Positions 43,476-56,178 of a stretch of 64,000 nucleotides of DNA are shown here, one piece after another. Source of the stretch: Gerris lacustris (taxonomy: Eukaryota > Arthropoda > Insecta > Hemiptera > Gerridae); NCBI GenBank assembly GCA_951217055.1, contig OX578280.1, positions 7,295,271-7,359,270 of the forward strand, given 5' to 3'. How positions within the stretch are numbered: position 1 is the stretch's first letter; each line of letters begins with the position of its first letter. Made by a program: the position numbers and the translations under genes. The notes beneath the pieces were generated by a model. That model did no database searches and had not been told where the DNA came from. It was given only the letters and a program-made list of their open reading frames with translations.

Positions 43476-46400
43476 GGCCAAGAGCGTTAGCTCAAAAAAG
43501 GCCGTTAACGGGAAAAAATTCGGGGAAAGCTGAATTTTGGTTTATGGCTTCATTTTGGTCCCCTGATGAACATACTAAGTTTTCCCCCTCGATGGAGGTC
43601 GGCGTTGGCCACCATTTTGAAAAAAAGGGACCAAAATTCGGTTTTTGGCAAATATCTTCGTTCTCATCGATGATATGACAAAAATAGTTATTATCAAATT
43701 TGTAGGACTTTAAATTGTCAATAAAAAAGGTTAAATGTCATTATACGCTAAAGACAATAGTTCTACCCTGCAAAGATAAAAGGCAGTCAGACCCATTTTT
43801 TCACATATAGACATTTTGGTATCGTTGGATTCGTCTGGAAATTTTCTATCATCTACAACACTAAAAAGCAACCAAAAACATATATAAAATGCTCTTAGTC
43901 CTAAAAATGTCTGACTGCTTTCATTGTTTTAACAACTATTACAAAATTAAAAGGCAGTTACGCTTAATACATCAGGAAAAGGCAGTAATGGTGTCATAGC
44001 TGCCTTTTAGTGTTGGAGAGAGTGTGTTTAACATTTCTTCAGCTTCGGAACCTTCTCACTCACTGCCTTTTTACCTTGTTTCGGTTCCTACCATGCTAGA
44101 GGATCGAGCAGGCAGCCCACCGACTGCCTTTTTTCATTGCAATATGTGAATATAATCCAACATGTTCTAAACCTTTTCATACAGTTGTTTTGTTTACGAT
44201 CGAGAAGAGACAAGGCTGTCATGTATATAATAACTTATTTCTATATTAATAATGTGTTTTAACTCTTCCTAATTATTTAACATAACAATAAATTGTTGTT
44301 GTTGCTGTGCAGTGAGTGAAATCTTATTGTTCGTCATGCTGTCAAGAGGAAAGTTACTTGATAGTAAATGTTTAGAAATGCAAAAAAATGAAACACAGCC
44401 TCAAGTATTTACTGATCAACAGATTGTAAATGAATGTGAAACACTTTTAACAGAAATTAGTACTTTGCCACTCCATGATAATGCAAGCGTTTTTTTCCCT
44501 GATAAATATGTACAAAATTTGTCTAATAATCCTGATACAACTTTGGAAAACAACTAATATACAGTGAACGAATACAGTGAATAATACAGTGATTGAATAT
44601 GTTCACAAGATTGGATCACTTTTGGAAGAAAATATATATTTGATACATGCTGCAACTTGAAGGTAAATGAACAAGTCACGCTTAATTTAAACCCTATTTA
44701 TGATAAAAATAATAATTGTGATAATGTACTTAGTTACGAGCTAGTAGTTTCTGAGAAAACAAATTTTGATGACCCACTTGGTGAGTTTTTAAAACTTCCT
44801 GTATTATACCAAAACTCAAATGTTACGCTTTTGAATTTAGATACTTATAACATTAATAAATACGGATGTAACGAGGAAGTTTCTAACGTCGAATTAAGCT
44901 TGGGTGAGCCACTGACAACTCAAGTTTTATCATTGTCTGGGTCTGATCAACAGACTTCAGAAAACTTACAAACGACTAGAAAAAGAAAACTTGAGAGTGG
45001 TAAAATTGCAATAAAACAGCGACACCCCATGTCTGAAATACATTGCAAGAAGACTTGCACAATAGGCTGTTTTAATATAATTGATTGAGAAACTAGAAAA
45101 ATAATTCACGAAAAATTTTGGAATCTGAGCAGCAAAGAACAGAGGTCATCCGTTCTTCATACTTGTGATCGAGAACCAGTAAAGTCTCATACAACTTGAG
45201 ATACAAAATACATTAAAAAAAATATTACGTATACAAGTTGACTAACAATGCAGGTGGTTCAATTGAAGTATGCAAAACGTTCTTTGCAGCAACTCTAGGA
45301 TATCACCCCAAAAAGATTGTCTTTTTTAATGTATTGAATAGTACAAGTTATACTGATCTGGACCCCCCTGCTGACAAGCTAGGAAAACATTCGCCGCATA
45401 ACATATTTGACAGAACAATATTCAAGAACCACATTGAAACTTTTCAGCCGACCATCTCACATTACAGGCGCGAACATGCACCATGTAATGTTTGATATAT
45501 ATAACTATTACATCTATGCATCATAACTATTACATCTATGCAATGATATAACTATTACATCTATGCATCATGATTTCATCCAGTAACACCCGCAACTTGA
45601 TTGCAGCTATGAACTATATACAGACAAATTTTGGATGAAGAAAACATAAGCAAACACACTAAGAAAAATAAGCAGCAATTACTGTTTAAACTGTTGCTGC
45701 AAATAGAAAAAAGCAGCCATATAGTTATACAACTTAAATAAGCAGTTATTATGGTCTGGCTGCTAAACCAACTTTTACTCCTCCAAGATAAAAAAGCAGC
45801 CACGGGTTAATACAATGATAAAAGGCAGTCATTATGACTAACTGCCAAAATTGGAATATAAAAAATGAACCAATACAACAACAAAAAGCAGTTGCCTTCA
45901 TAAATAATGTACTAGACAATAAAATTGCATAATTTTTTATTATTATAAATTCTAATATACTCATTGAAGCAACCAAACAAATTATTTCAGAAAAATTGAT
46001 CATAGAAGTGTGCTACAGCTGAAAAACTTTAGATGCTTTTTTCTCGAAATGTCAAATCCACCATATTGCCATATTGACTGCCTTTTACCTTTGCACGGCA
46101 GAGTTTCGAAGCTATAGCGCCGCGAAGTGCGACACTTTTAGCGTATATTTACGTATTTTTACCCCTACCGGTTTTGCTTGTCATATTATTTATTGTTTCT
46201 GAGGGACAAAATATAGTGCTATAGCTTCGAACTATTGACTTTAGTGAGAAATTACATTGAACCTTTTTTGTTGACAATTTAGAGTCCTACAAATTAGATA
46301 ATAACTATTTTTGTCGTATCATCGATAAGAACGAAGATATTTGCCAAAAACCGAATTTTGGTCCCTTTTCAAACTGGCGGCCAACGCCGACCTTCCTCGA

Positions 46401-46503
46401 GGGGGAAAACTTAGTATGCTCATCAGGGGACCAAAATAAAGCCATAAACCAAAATTCAGATTTCCCCGAATTTTTTCTCTTTCAAAGTCTTTGGCGCTTG
46501 CCC
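43476..46503 (+). mobile_element. 3.03-kb DNA transposon with ~310-bp terminal inverted repeats
   Basis: Left end GGCCAAGAGCG, right end inverse GGGCAAGCGCC, with TA on both sides (43474-43475, 46504-46505). Arms match for ~310 bp (AAAAATTCGGGGAAA, TTTGGTCCCCTGATGA, AAGTTTTCCCCCTCGA), the right one holding an extra ~140 bp. About a dozen copies of AAAGGCAGT/AAAGCAGY in both orientations lie just inside the arms (43783-44120 and 45665-46090). A broken gene on the plus strand fills the middle. Superfamily not assigned. Confidence 0.85.
44338..45495 (+). pseudogene. Decayed protein gene of the long-TIR element
   Basis: Pieces in order: MLSRGKLLDSKCLEMQKNE (44338, open to 44557), an acidic low-complexity part (44657-45088) with the basic patch TRKRKLESGK and the cysteine cluster CKKTCTIGC, then past a stop IIHEKFWNLSSKEQR, then from 45238 VCKTFFAATLGYHPKKI, DKLGKHSPHN and ISHYRREHAP, ending at 45493. 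Cysteine cluster, FW-x-L, VCKTFF, D-x-x-GKH and SHYRR are, from memory, the order in a family of uncharacterised proteins abundant in hemipteran and other arthropod genomes, probably transposase-related. Several in-frame stops; the C-terminal half expected in that family is missing. Confidence 0.6.
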
Positions 46504-46505
46504 TA

Positions 46506-47872
46506 CAATTCAAATGGCTGTTTTTATTGTGTTGTCATCGTAAATTGCAATTTCCAGTTTTGTAAGTCATCACGAAGTGAGTTAAATTTAGGTTACAAGA
46601 TTTGGAGACGAATTAATGTATTAATTGTTAATTAATTAATTAGCTAATGAATGATAATTGCGTTGTTATTGGTAAAGCATAATCTGGTCAAGTTTCAGCT
46701 TTATAGGTTGTCGGCAAGTGTTTTTCTAAAGTCGATCCATTCTAGTGTGAAAAAGGGGATTAAACTATTTTGTTTAGGTTAAGAGGTTAGAGGTTTTAGG
46801 GAATTTTCATTCTTTAGGGTAAAGATTCAGAGGTTGAGGGTAACACTGCTCGAGAAGCTTTTGGTAGAGAGTTAAAAGAAGGGAATGATGGATGTTTACA
46901 AAACCTGTCAGCGGGGGAGATCCTTTTAGTTTCGACCTCTTCTGACTGATCGTTACTTTGTGTTTTTACTCTCTTTAGGGGTGGCTAAAACAGGTGGCAA
47001 ACCTGCTCCAATATCCCCCCCCCCCCCTTGAGCAAGAAAACAAGGCCCCCCCCCCCCCCAACCCTTCTCACTCGCAACAAAACAAAAAGACAGAGAAAAC
47101 TGTTAAGGATACTTTTCACAGAAGAAAAAAGTGATTCTTTCTGATAGATATTGTTATTAAATTTCAAGTAATATTTATCTTGTTTTGGTTACTTCTCTCT
47201 CTTCAAAGTATTATATAACATAAGACCAAGAGAAAACAACAGAAATAAATAAGATCAAGTCACTGACATAGCATGTAATAATTTAATGAAAAAAAGTATC
47301 TCGAGTATGTTATAGCGTGTTTTCAATAGCTTAAATTAAATAAACTTTTACGAGAAACCTTGTGAATAAACTTTTGAAATGATATCAGTTAAATTAAAGT
47401 ACAAAAGATAAAACCGCGCGTAACATAACGTTATTATGCGCATCTTAAAACAAATTGAAATGAAATAAACAAATGTCAGAATTAAGCTTCGAGATTATCA
47501 TATCTTAAGTTTTAAAACAGAATAGTAAAATAAGTTTTTCACTGATAAGTTTATTATTACGAGTAAGTATAAATGAATTAAGAGATACATAAAGTTGGAA
47601 GAAGGGAAAGCTTAATCAGCTCATACAAAATATACTAAGAGTATAGTAATGGATGCTCTGGGATTCAAAACAATATTTATGGTTAAAAGGTTAGTTCATA
47701 ATAAAAGTCTAGCTACTATCAGGTATTAAATTGTAATATATTCACTTTATAATATTTGCTGCGCTATTCTCACAGTAATTTAAAATTAACCCTAGGGGAC
47801 ACGCGGTCCAGTTAGATCATAATTTAAAGTAAAACTATGAAATTTAAATAGAAATGGATGCGATTGGGGTAC
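46506..47872. other. Unassigned, with two poly-C tracts
   Basis: C runs at 47016-47029 and 47046-47059 in a short CCTGCTCCAATATC context. No gene or repeat family was recognised in the remainder. Confidence 0.35.
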
Positions 47873-48026
47873 TTCTTTAGATTGTTACTCCCCTGTTTTA
47901 TTAGAATATAAATGATTCCAACTAAATAACCATTAAGACAAAGGGATGTTTAGTATAATGTATACTTTGGGACAAAGGAATATCACACTTCTGTCTTCTT
48001 ATAAGGGGAGTAACAGTCTAAAGAAG
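47873..48026. mobile_element. Single ~154-bp MITE of the hairpin family (family J)
   Basis: CTTTAGATTGTTACTCCCCT at the left and AGGGGAGTAACAGTCTAAAG at the right, with GACAAAGGGATG and TACTTTGGGACAAAGG inside. This may be the progenitor form of the tandem array at 41878-43260. Confidence 0.7.
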
Positions 48027-48074
48027 CCCCCCCAAATACAAAGTAGTAGAAAAAATCTTCTATTTTATTAAAAT

Positions 48075-48360
48075 ATTAATAAAGCAATGAAATAATGCAA
48101 AAATAGCAAAAGCAGTAAAAAAAAAAGAAAAAAAAAAAAAAAAAAAAAGTGATGCTAACAATGTACAAAAATATTACATTATTATATATTACAAATGAAA
48201 AACTTAATAAAAAATCATTTTGTAACTTATTTTTACTTTCATATATCCTTTTTTTAAGTTCCTTGTTTCATGTATCCGGAAGTTTGAATTATAATTTGAT
48301 TATATTTTTTTTTTTTTACTGCTTTTGCTATTTTTGTATTATGTTATTAAAGGATTACTA
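48075..48360. mobile_element. ~285-bp inverted-repeat element with A/T-run arms
   Basis: Left CAAAAATAGCAAAAGCAGTA plus A-run, right T-run plus TACTGCTTTTGCTATTTTTG, arms of ~45 bp. No target duplication was determined. Confidence 0.65.
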
Positions 48361-49440
48361 GGATTAGTGTGAATTCCTGAGCCTCAGGGCCGAGGGCTCA
48401 GGCTCAGGAATGCAGATTAGATGTCAGGTAGATGAGAGTACCTAAAAGAAGGGTTCAATAAATAATATACTGAAACAAACTATAACTAACACTGTAAACT
48501 AGAAACAATTAAATATTTGAATGTATAACATCCAAATTTAAACGGAAAAATTACAAAAAAAAATTTATTTCCACAATTTTTGCAATTTTATTATGTAATA
48601 AAATTAAAAAAGTTTTCTACTATTTTGTACTGTTACCTTAAATTTATAATCAGCGACCCCTAAAAAAACTTTGGTTAGATGTTTAGTTCTTAATATATGT
48701 ATAATTATCACGAATTTCGTATAAAACGGAAGATTTTTCCCGCCATCCTAGGGCCACCATTTTTTTTAATTTTTTATTTTTGACTTCAAATTCGTAATCA
48801 GCGACCCCAAAACCCCTTATTCCTTGTTTGCAATCCAAAATAAAAAATAATGCATAAAAGATATTCAAACTCAAAAGAAGGTCTTTTCCGTTCAAAATGT
48901 GGCTTATGTTATAGCTTCATTGACTATACTAGTATGTATGTTATTAGTTTTAAAAAAAAAAACTATAATAGGTATGCATTATTAATACGTATTAATATAA
49001 AGGACATAACCTGTAGTACCTTTTATTGTATGTTAAAACATTAAATATTGTTCATATGATTAAAATAATTACGAAATTCATACGAAAAACAAAATGTTTT
49101 CCCAATTTTCACTATTTTGCTATGTATGTATATCTCTAAATATTTTATCTCTTTACTTATTGACTTATTTTTGAGTTATATTAATTAATAAAAGTATATC
49201 ATTTATGTAAATAATAAAAAAACACGGATAATATTGCATTGTAAACGTGATATTTTGAAATTTTCTAGAAAAAACCGCTATTTTATTGAAGTTTTATATA
49301 CCAATTTTAAAATAGAAAGCGGCACCATTTAAAATTTTCCGATTGACCTGAAACTTTTCGAAAATCATTTTTTCATGAATTTGCACAAAGTTAGGGGTTG
49401 GGAGCTAAAATTAAAAAAAATTTCATTATTAAGGCCCACC
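48361..49440. other. Unassigned, with short local duplications
   Basis: CCTGAGCCTCAGGGCC and GGGCTCAGGCTCAGG (48377-48410) form small palindromes. AATCAGCGACCCC occurs at 48649 and 48797. No gene recognised. Confidence 0.35.
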
Positions 49441-50230
<790 letters not shown>

Positions 50231-50232
50231 GT

Positions 50233-50713
50233 TCTAAAGGAGGGTTCCTAAAGGTGGGATCCAAAAGGAGGGTTCCTAAAGGAGGGTTCCTAAAGGAGCG
50301 TTCTTAAAGGTGGGTTCCTAAAGATGGGTTCCTAAAGGAGCGTTCCTAAAGGTGGGTTCCTAAAGGAGCGTTCCTAAAGGTGGGTTCCTAAGGAGGGTTC
50401 CTAAAGGTGGGTTCCTAATGGAGCGTTGCTAAAGGAACGTTCCTAAAGGTGGGTTCCTAAAGGTGGGTTCCTAAGGAGGGTTCCTAAAGCTGGGTTCCTA
50501 AAGGAGCGTTGCTAAAGGAACGTTCCTAAATGTGGGTTCCTAAAGGTGGGTTCCTAAGGAGGGTTCCTAAAGGTGGGTTCCTAATGGAGGATTCCTAATG
50601 GTGGGTTCCTAGGGAGGGTTCCTAAAGGTGGGTTCCTAATGGAGGGTTCCTAAAGGTGGTTTCCTAAGGAAGGTTCCTAAAGGTGGGTTCCTAAGGAGGG
50701 TTCCTAAAGGTGG
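50233..50713. repeat. 14-bp minisatellite, about 34 copies
   Basis: Unit GGTTCCTAAAGGTG with variants GGAGCG, GGAGG and 13-bp forms (CCTAAGGAGGGTT). The variants repeat in a short higher-order pattern. Confidence 0.95.
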
Positions 50714-51049
50714 GTTCACGGTCATGGCTAGCAGATCGACACGCGTATCCGTCTTTATAGATAACAATATATTCATGTTTCCTGGGATCTAACACTTGTG
50801 GAAAGTGTAAAATTTTTCAAACCATTTTGTCAAAAAACATCAAAATTTTACGATATTTAAAATCGTCGCATTTTTCATGTCGTATTTGGTGAGACGGAAA
50901 TTTTTTCTGTCCCCCAGAACTAAAACATATTATCCATGTTAAACAAGATATATGAAGAAGTAGCTCCTGGGGTCCCTAGTCAAATAGAGATTCTTGGAAA
51001 CAAAGAGGAAGATGTATTGCCTAAATTGGACTCTTTGTGTTTCGTGTTA

Positions 51050-51535
51050 TTCTGTGGGATTTTAAGATCATTTGGGGGGGGGGGGGGGGGGAGCCAATGG
51101 GATTCAGGAGTTCAAGATCCATGGGCTGGGGAGCTAATTGCAGCTCAGGATTTTAAGATCCTTGGGGTGGAGAGCCAATGGGAGCACAGGAATTTAAGAT
51201 CCTTGGGATGGGGAGCTAATAGGGTTTTAAGATCCTTGGGGTGGAGAGCCAATGGGAGCTCAGGATTTTAAGATCCTTGGTATGGAGAGCGTTGGGGAGC
51301 TAATTGCATCTCAGGATTTTAAGATCCTTGGAATGGGGACCCATTTGGAGCTCAGATTTTAAGATCCTTAGGACAGGGAGCTAATAGTAGCTCTGGATTT
51401 TAAGATCCTTGGGGTAGAGAGCCAATGGGAGATCAGGATTTTAAGATCCTTGGGGTAGAGAGCCAATGGGAGATCAGGATTTTAAGATCCTTGGGATGGG
51501 GAGCCATTAGGAGCTCAGATTTTAAGAGACAACGG
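51050..51535 (+). repeat. ~41-bp minisatellite, about 11 copies
   Basis: Unit AGGATTTTAAGATCCTTGGG + GTAGAGAGCCAATGGGAGATC. AAGATCCTT is the most conserved part, within a TTTTAAGATCC near-palindrome. A G run at 51074-51091 lies at the start. Frames through it are by-products. Confidence 0.93.
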
Positions 51536-52640
51536 GAGCATTACTATTATAATGCATATTTGATTATAATAGTGATACATTATGATATTACAATAGAATG
51601 TGCATTATAATGTGTACTTATTTATTAAATTTAAATATATTTAAATTTTCTCTTGAACATTTTTTTTTTTTTTGTTATTTCATATCCATTCTTGTATTTT
51701 CCACCATTTAATATTTTTCCTCTCCATTTCCTTCCAGATTGTATAGTTTGATAATACTCGATGGTCCTGGAAAAAAAGAAAACAGTTGATTCGAGATTTT
51801 TTGGAAAAATTAGGTATAGTATATTATGATATAGAATCATAATATCTGTGTTGTGTCAAAAGTGTCTCGTTTTATGAACAGGAAATGAATTTGTATGAAT
51901 TTGTGAATCGATTTTATGGTCAAATCTTAACCAAATGTTTTCATATTTACTTTAATTTGTGAAGAACCTGATAAGTCAACTTACCTGGTTTTTACGATGT
52001 ATTTTTTTATTGATCCGAAACATATAAGCCAATGTAACTCTTTTCTTATAGATGATATTGGTGAAGAACCTGATAAGTCAACTTACCTGGTTTTTAAAAA
52101 TTACTTTTTCTTGATCAAAACCAGAGACCTAAGTCATCTTAACTTTATTAGTTCGTACAAATTATTTTGGGGAAGAACCTAATGACTCTTATATCTCAAG
52201 AAATAAAAATATTTACGATAAATCCAGGAAGCTCTATAAAATATATCAAGAAATAATAAATTTTGTTATTATTAGAATATTTTTCTTTTTAATACCTCAT
52301 TATTGAGAGAATGATTAAATTAAAACTGAACCCCTGTAAAATTTGATTTTTTCAACTTAACTGGTTTTTTCACCGAGACAACCTATATTCTCTGACTTAA
52401 TTTTTCTAATTTTATAATGAAATAAAGCTGATTACTTATCATCTAAATAAATTGATTAATAAAACCGAATGTATTAACAATTTAACAGTTTATTAGGGCA
52501 TAACTAATCATAATACCTCCATCCATTGCTTTTATCCCTCAAAATCAATAATATTATCTCAACATTCTGATTGAATTCATCTTAATACGTGCATTATAAT
52601 TATCATTAGATTTACGCTAATTCAGTTGAATATTTCATTC
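51536..52640. other. Unassigned, with a 34-bp direct duplication
   Basis: GAAGAACCTGATAAGTCAAC plus TTACCTGGTTTTTA occurs at 51961 and 52063, ~100 bp apart. The second copy lies in a 61-codon frame (51997-52182) preceded by CTTTTCTTATAG, a possible acceptor, but no protein was recognised. Confidence 0.4.
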
Positions 52641-52654
52641 TCGTTGCATTAATA

Positions 52655-52702
<48 letters not shown>

Positions 52703-52705
52703 CTA
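52655..52705. repeat. (ATT)n microsatellite
   Basis: About 16 ATT units, followed after ~30 bp by a 19-20-base C run (52737-52756). Confidence 0.95.
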
Positions 52706-52879
52706 AGAGTCCCCCTATTCATTCGCTTCGCTTGTCCCCCCCCCCCCCCCCCCCTTCAATTAGTGTCACTGGGCTATAAGGAGGTCAACGTGTAGAGAGC
52801 GTTTAACGTTATTTAAGTCATAACTACAATAAAAGACAGTATTAATTTATCATGGAATGCATACATAACCGATGAAAAT

Positions 52880-53620
52880 TGATAAATAATAAAGAGGTCA
52901 AGTGTGTGCTGGTCAGCCTACAGCGAGGGTCCGTAGGCCACACTGTATAGTTGAAGTAGTACCCTATTGATGGTGTTTTTTAAAAGGCTAAAAAGCTTAC
53001 TTTGAACAATCCTATGGGTCTGATATTCTCAAAACACATAAACAAACTTCTGATAAAGTATTTTTTTGCCACTGAACCGGACTACAACCATATAAATACA
53101 TCGAAAAGACCATAGTTATAAAAAAAACGTATTTTGTCAATAAAAAATAAAATAATATTTTTTTCAAAATTTCCAAAAAGTGGTATCTTTACTTTTGGTC
53201 GAAGAATGTTCAGAAATTTTTTCAGATTTTTTGCACTTCACATAAGCGAGATAGAAGGGGGGGGGGCACGTTTCACACCCACTTCAAACTTGCCTACGCT
53301 CGCCCTATCAAAGTTATAACCAAAGAATTATATATTTTTGTAATCAGCTCGACGTACCCTTTCATATGATACCCCTCACTGTGTCGAAAAAAAAAATAAA
53401 AAAATGTTAACCCTTAAGTTTTTTACCCTAATTTTTTCGAAAAATATTTTTTTTAAGTCGCTATATTTTTAAAATATGTGGGTAGGTGCAAGACACATAC
53501 ATGCCAAATTACAAAGTGATCGGACGAAAGGTGTAGCCGCGTGAGCAGGCGACAGGACGGACGGACAGACACACGCAGGAAAATATAAGGGTCCTTGGTT
53601 TTGCCTACGGACCCTAAAAA
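52880..53620 (-). mobile_element. Family E element, inverted copy 2
   Basis: GAGGTCAAGTGTGTGCTGG near the left and GGACGGACGGACAGACACAC, then GTTTTGCCTACGGACCCTAA at the right. The terminal hairpin is less perfect than in the copy at 25905. Confidence 0.75.
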
Positions 53621-53749
53621 TGTACGACAACCCTACATTAACCCTCAAACAAAATATTGGGTTTTACGTCATGACCCTTTTCCATTCTTTTTACAAAATG
53701 ATAATAATCAAAGACCAATTGTGTGAAACTTCGTATTTTAAAAATAAAC

Positions 53750-54261
53750 AGACAATTAGTGTGGCACATAGCTTCTCATCCTATTCACGCCCTTTATTGA
53801 TTTTATGCTTTTTCAAGCCATTAATTACTAATTTTTTTCAACTATTTCCATCGTTTTTCAAATCTATCAAAAAAAATTGGTAGATTGATCAAAAGTATCA
53901 ATTTAGGAAAAGTTAAAAAGGGCAGATAAATAATAATAATAATCTGGGCCTATCTGAGGACTACAAACCGTACACATTTCATAAAAATCAGATGATGAGT
54001 ACACTTGAAGATATAGGTGTAAATAAATGTATGTTTGTGCGCATGTGAAAAAACCAATGAGCGCTGAAAGTTGAAACTTATATGGGATAAGCTTATTATG
54101 ACCTACCATACAAATTTCAAATTTCATTAAAAATCAGACGTGAAGTTTTTTAGATACGTTGGTTCGCAAAAATTGACAGACAGACGGAAACCAAATAGTT
54201 TCCCTGATGTCAAAAACGGATTGTTGTCTTGGAATTTTTGAAATCGGAGACATAAAATATG
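53750..54261 (+). repeat. Family B repeat, copy 5
   Basis: AATTAGTGTGGCACATAGCT to CTTGGAATTTTTGAAATCGG, with GACAGACAGACGG; then runs into family C. Confidence 0.75.
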
Positions 54262-54868
54262 TTTATCTCCAGTAGGGGGAAAAAGTTATGATTTTGAATT
54301 AGTTTAGAGGGACTAAAACAGGTCTTTTCATCCCTGAACTCAAAAAGTAGTGAGAAAAAGTAAAAGTAGGGCGAATAAGTAAAGTAGGACAAAAAAGTAA
54401 AGATTGCAACTTAATTATTTTATAAATAGTAGAAAATGTATGGCTAATGTAATGAAGTTGTTGAAATCAGGTTGGTGGCACTGCACTTTTTTGACCATGT
54501 TTATCTTTGTTTATAACCTGCATCTAAATAACCTTCTATTTGAGTTTAATTCCAATTATTATTTGTTTTTCATATTGAATCTCTTATATCTGCTATTAAA
54601 AGTGCTTAAAATTATTGTTATTTATTAAAATAATAAATAAAAACTGTGCAATGGACGAAAATGAGTATTTTCTTTCTACTGGAGATAAAATATTGTATGT
54701 ACCTCGTGAGTAAAGTGCCATTATTCCCCTCGCGATAATTGTCTCCCTCGGCTGCGCCTCGGGATTTAGGGACCATGGTTCCTTCGGCTTCGCCTCAAGA
54801 ACCAAGTTTTTCGCTCAGGGAATAATGGCTTACTTTACTCCCTAGGTGTATAAATAACTATTATTCTT
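54262..54868 (+). repeat. Family C repeat, copy 3
   Basis: Inverted relative to 4461-5062. CTCCAGTAGGGGGAAAAAG at the left, GGCTGCGCCTCGGGATTTAG and CCTTCGGCTTCGCCTC, ending TACTTTACTCCCTAGGTG. A 21-codon MDENEYFLSTGDKILYVPRE frame at 54651 is partly shared with copy 1 (inverted). Confidence 0.75.
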
Positions 54869-54914
54869 CGAAACGATCACATAGCTTCCGTTACCTTTGG
54901 TAAGCTCGAAAGCA

Positions 54915-55070
54915 AAACAGAATGGAGTAACAATCTGGGAAAAGTGTACGGAATGTTCTTCTTTAGACTGTTACTCCCCTTATTTAAAAAGAAGTGTGAT
55001 TTTTCCTTTGTCCCAAAGTACATTAGAATAAAGATCCCTTTGTCTTAATAGTTAATTAGACATAGGAATG
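54915..55070 (+). mobile_element. Family J hairpin unit with tail
   Basis: GGAGTAACAATCTGGGAAAA / CTTTAGACTGTTACTCCCC hairpin, then TTTGTCCCAAAGTACATTAG as at 43277 and, inverted, 47955. Confidence 0.7.
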
Positions 55071-55072
55071 TA

Positions 55073-55622
55073 ACGGGTGGCGCAGATGGATCGGGTGGTT
55101 TTAAAATACTTGTCAAACTGTCAATTTTAAAGGCATTGGATTAAAATAAAGTGCAAAACGTGTAGTTACAATGGAAGTTTATTAACAAAAAATTAGTTAA
55201 GTTAGTTTTTAAAAATTACATCCATCAAATGCCCTCTTTCTCGAGCAACGCATTCTTGGAGTCGGTCCTTAACGTTCCGCATTGCCCGCTCAAGCACATC
55301 ACCAGGAATTAATATGATTTCGTTGTGAATTGCTGCCTTTAACTCCTGAATGGTCCGGGGTTTGTTCATGTGCACCCTTGCTTTTAAATAGCCCCATAAG
55401 GTTCATAGGGCAATGCGGAACGTTAAGGACCGACTCCAAGAATGCGTTGCTCGAGAAGGAGGGCATTTGATGGATGTAATTTTTAAAATCTAACTTTACT
55501 AATTTGTTGTTAATAAACATCCATTGTAACTACACGTTTTGCACTTTATTTCAACCCAATACCTTTAAAATTGACAGATTGACAAGTCTTTTAAAACCAC
55601 CCGATCCATCTGCGCCACCCTG
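55073..55622. mobile_element. 550-bp mariner-family foldback
   Basis: Ends CGGGTGGCGCAGATGGATC (one-base-worn left end) and GATCCATCTGCGCCACCCTG, with TA at 55071-55072 and 55623-55624. The arms are nearly complete inverted copies meeting near 55400. The arm sequence is the 3' end of a mariner-family transposase gene plus terminal repeat, so the element is two 3' ends joined head to head. Confidence 0.9.
55202..55399 (-). pseudogene. Mariner-family transposase C-terminus, 65 codons
   Basis: Uninterrupted minus-strand frame from the palindrome junction to TAA 55202-55204. It reads LWGYLKARVHMNKPRTIQEL and later NVKDRLQECVARERGHLMDV. WGYLKxxV followed by a helical Q-E-L-K region and a basic C-terminus is typical of the end of Tc1/mariner transposases (just after the third catalytic acidic residue). 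All catalytic residues and the DNA-binding region lie outside the fragment. The opposite arm (55401-55520) holds a second, shorter inverted copy. Confidence 0.85.
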
Positions 55623-55661
55623 TATTAATAATTATATTCTAAAACAACATAAGGGTGTAAC

Positions 55662-55827
55662 CAGTGGCGTAACTATGGGCCCGGACTCGCATTGCGGGGG
55701 GGCCTCGACCGTCAGGGGGTCCCCAGTTCTAAACAAAAGGGTTTTTTTGTATGCTCATCAATTTTGTTTGGCGAGGGGCCCCGAATAGTTCTTGCGGGGG
55801 GCCCTCAATGCCCTAGCTACGCCACTG
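55662..55827. mobile_element. hAT MITE, 166 bp, perfect 8-bp duplication, copy 2
   Basis: CAGTGGCGTAACTATGGGCC ... GCCCTAGCTACGCCACTG. GGTGTAAC flanks both ends (55654-55661, 55828-55835). Same family as 20152-20327. Confidence 0.95.
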
Positions 55828-55835
55828 GGTGTAAC

Positions 55836-56174
55836 GATCTAAAGAAACAATCTACAAATTTATTAGTTAGTGACTTTCACCTTCAATCAGACGATATTTT
55901 ATCATATCTATTATCACTATCATATCTCTATGATAATTCTAAACTTTAGATACAAAGTAAATCAGCTAAAATAGCTTAATTTTACTTTAAGAAATGTCTT
56001 TACTTTAAAGTTTAAGGTAAGCTGTTTAATTAGTTCTAAAACTAATGCATTTCTTCCTGTATTCAATACTAAACTTTAATCGCACACGTTCATAAGAGAC
56101 GTTCAATAAACTAACTTCATTTGGTAAATTTAATTAAAATCGTAATTACTTTTTAAATTATTTATTACATTCCT
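55836..56174. other. AT-rich sequence, nothing recognised
   Basis: No repeat or coding frame identified. Confidence 0.35.
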
Positions 56175-56178
56175 TTAA

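Noticed and set aside
45576..46003. Two minus-strand hydrophobic frames in the right part of the 3-kb element.
   Set aside because: They overlap the subterminal motif cloud, have no recognisable family and are antisense to the gene relic; composition explains the hydrophobicity.
43476..46503. Maverick/Polinton or P-element identity for the long-TIR element.
   Set aside because: It is far too short for a Polinton, has no polymerase or integrase, and the protein relic and TA flanks do not fit a P element.
51997..52182. A possible exon after CTTTTCTTATAG.
   Set aside because: The protein is not recognised, part of it is a local 34-bp duplication, and no second exon with a fitting phase was seen.
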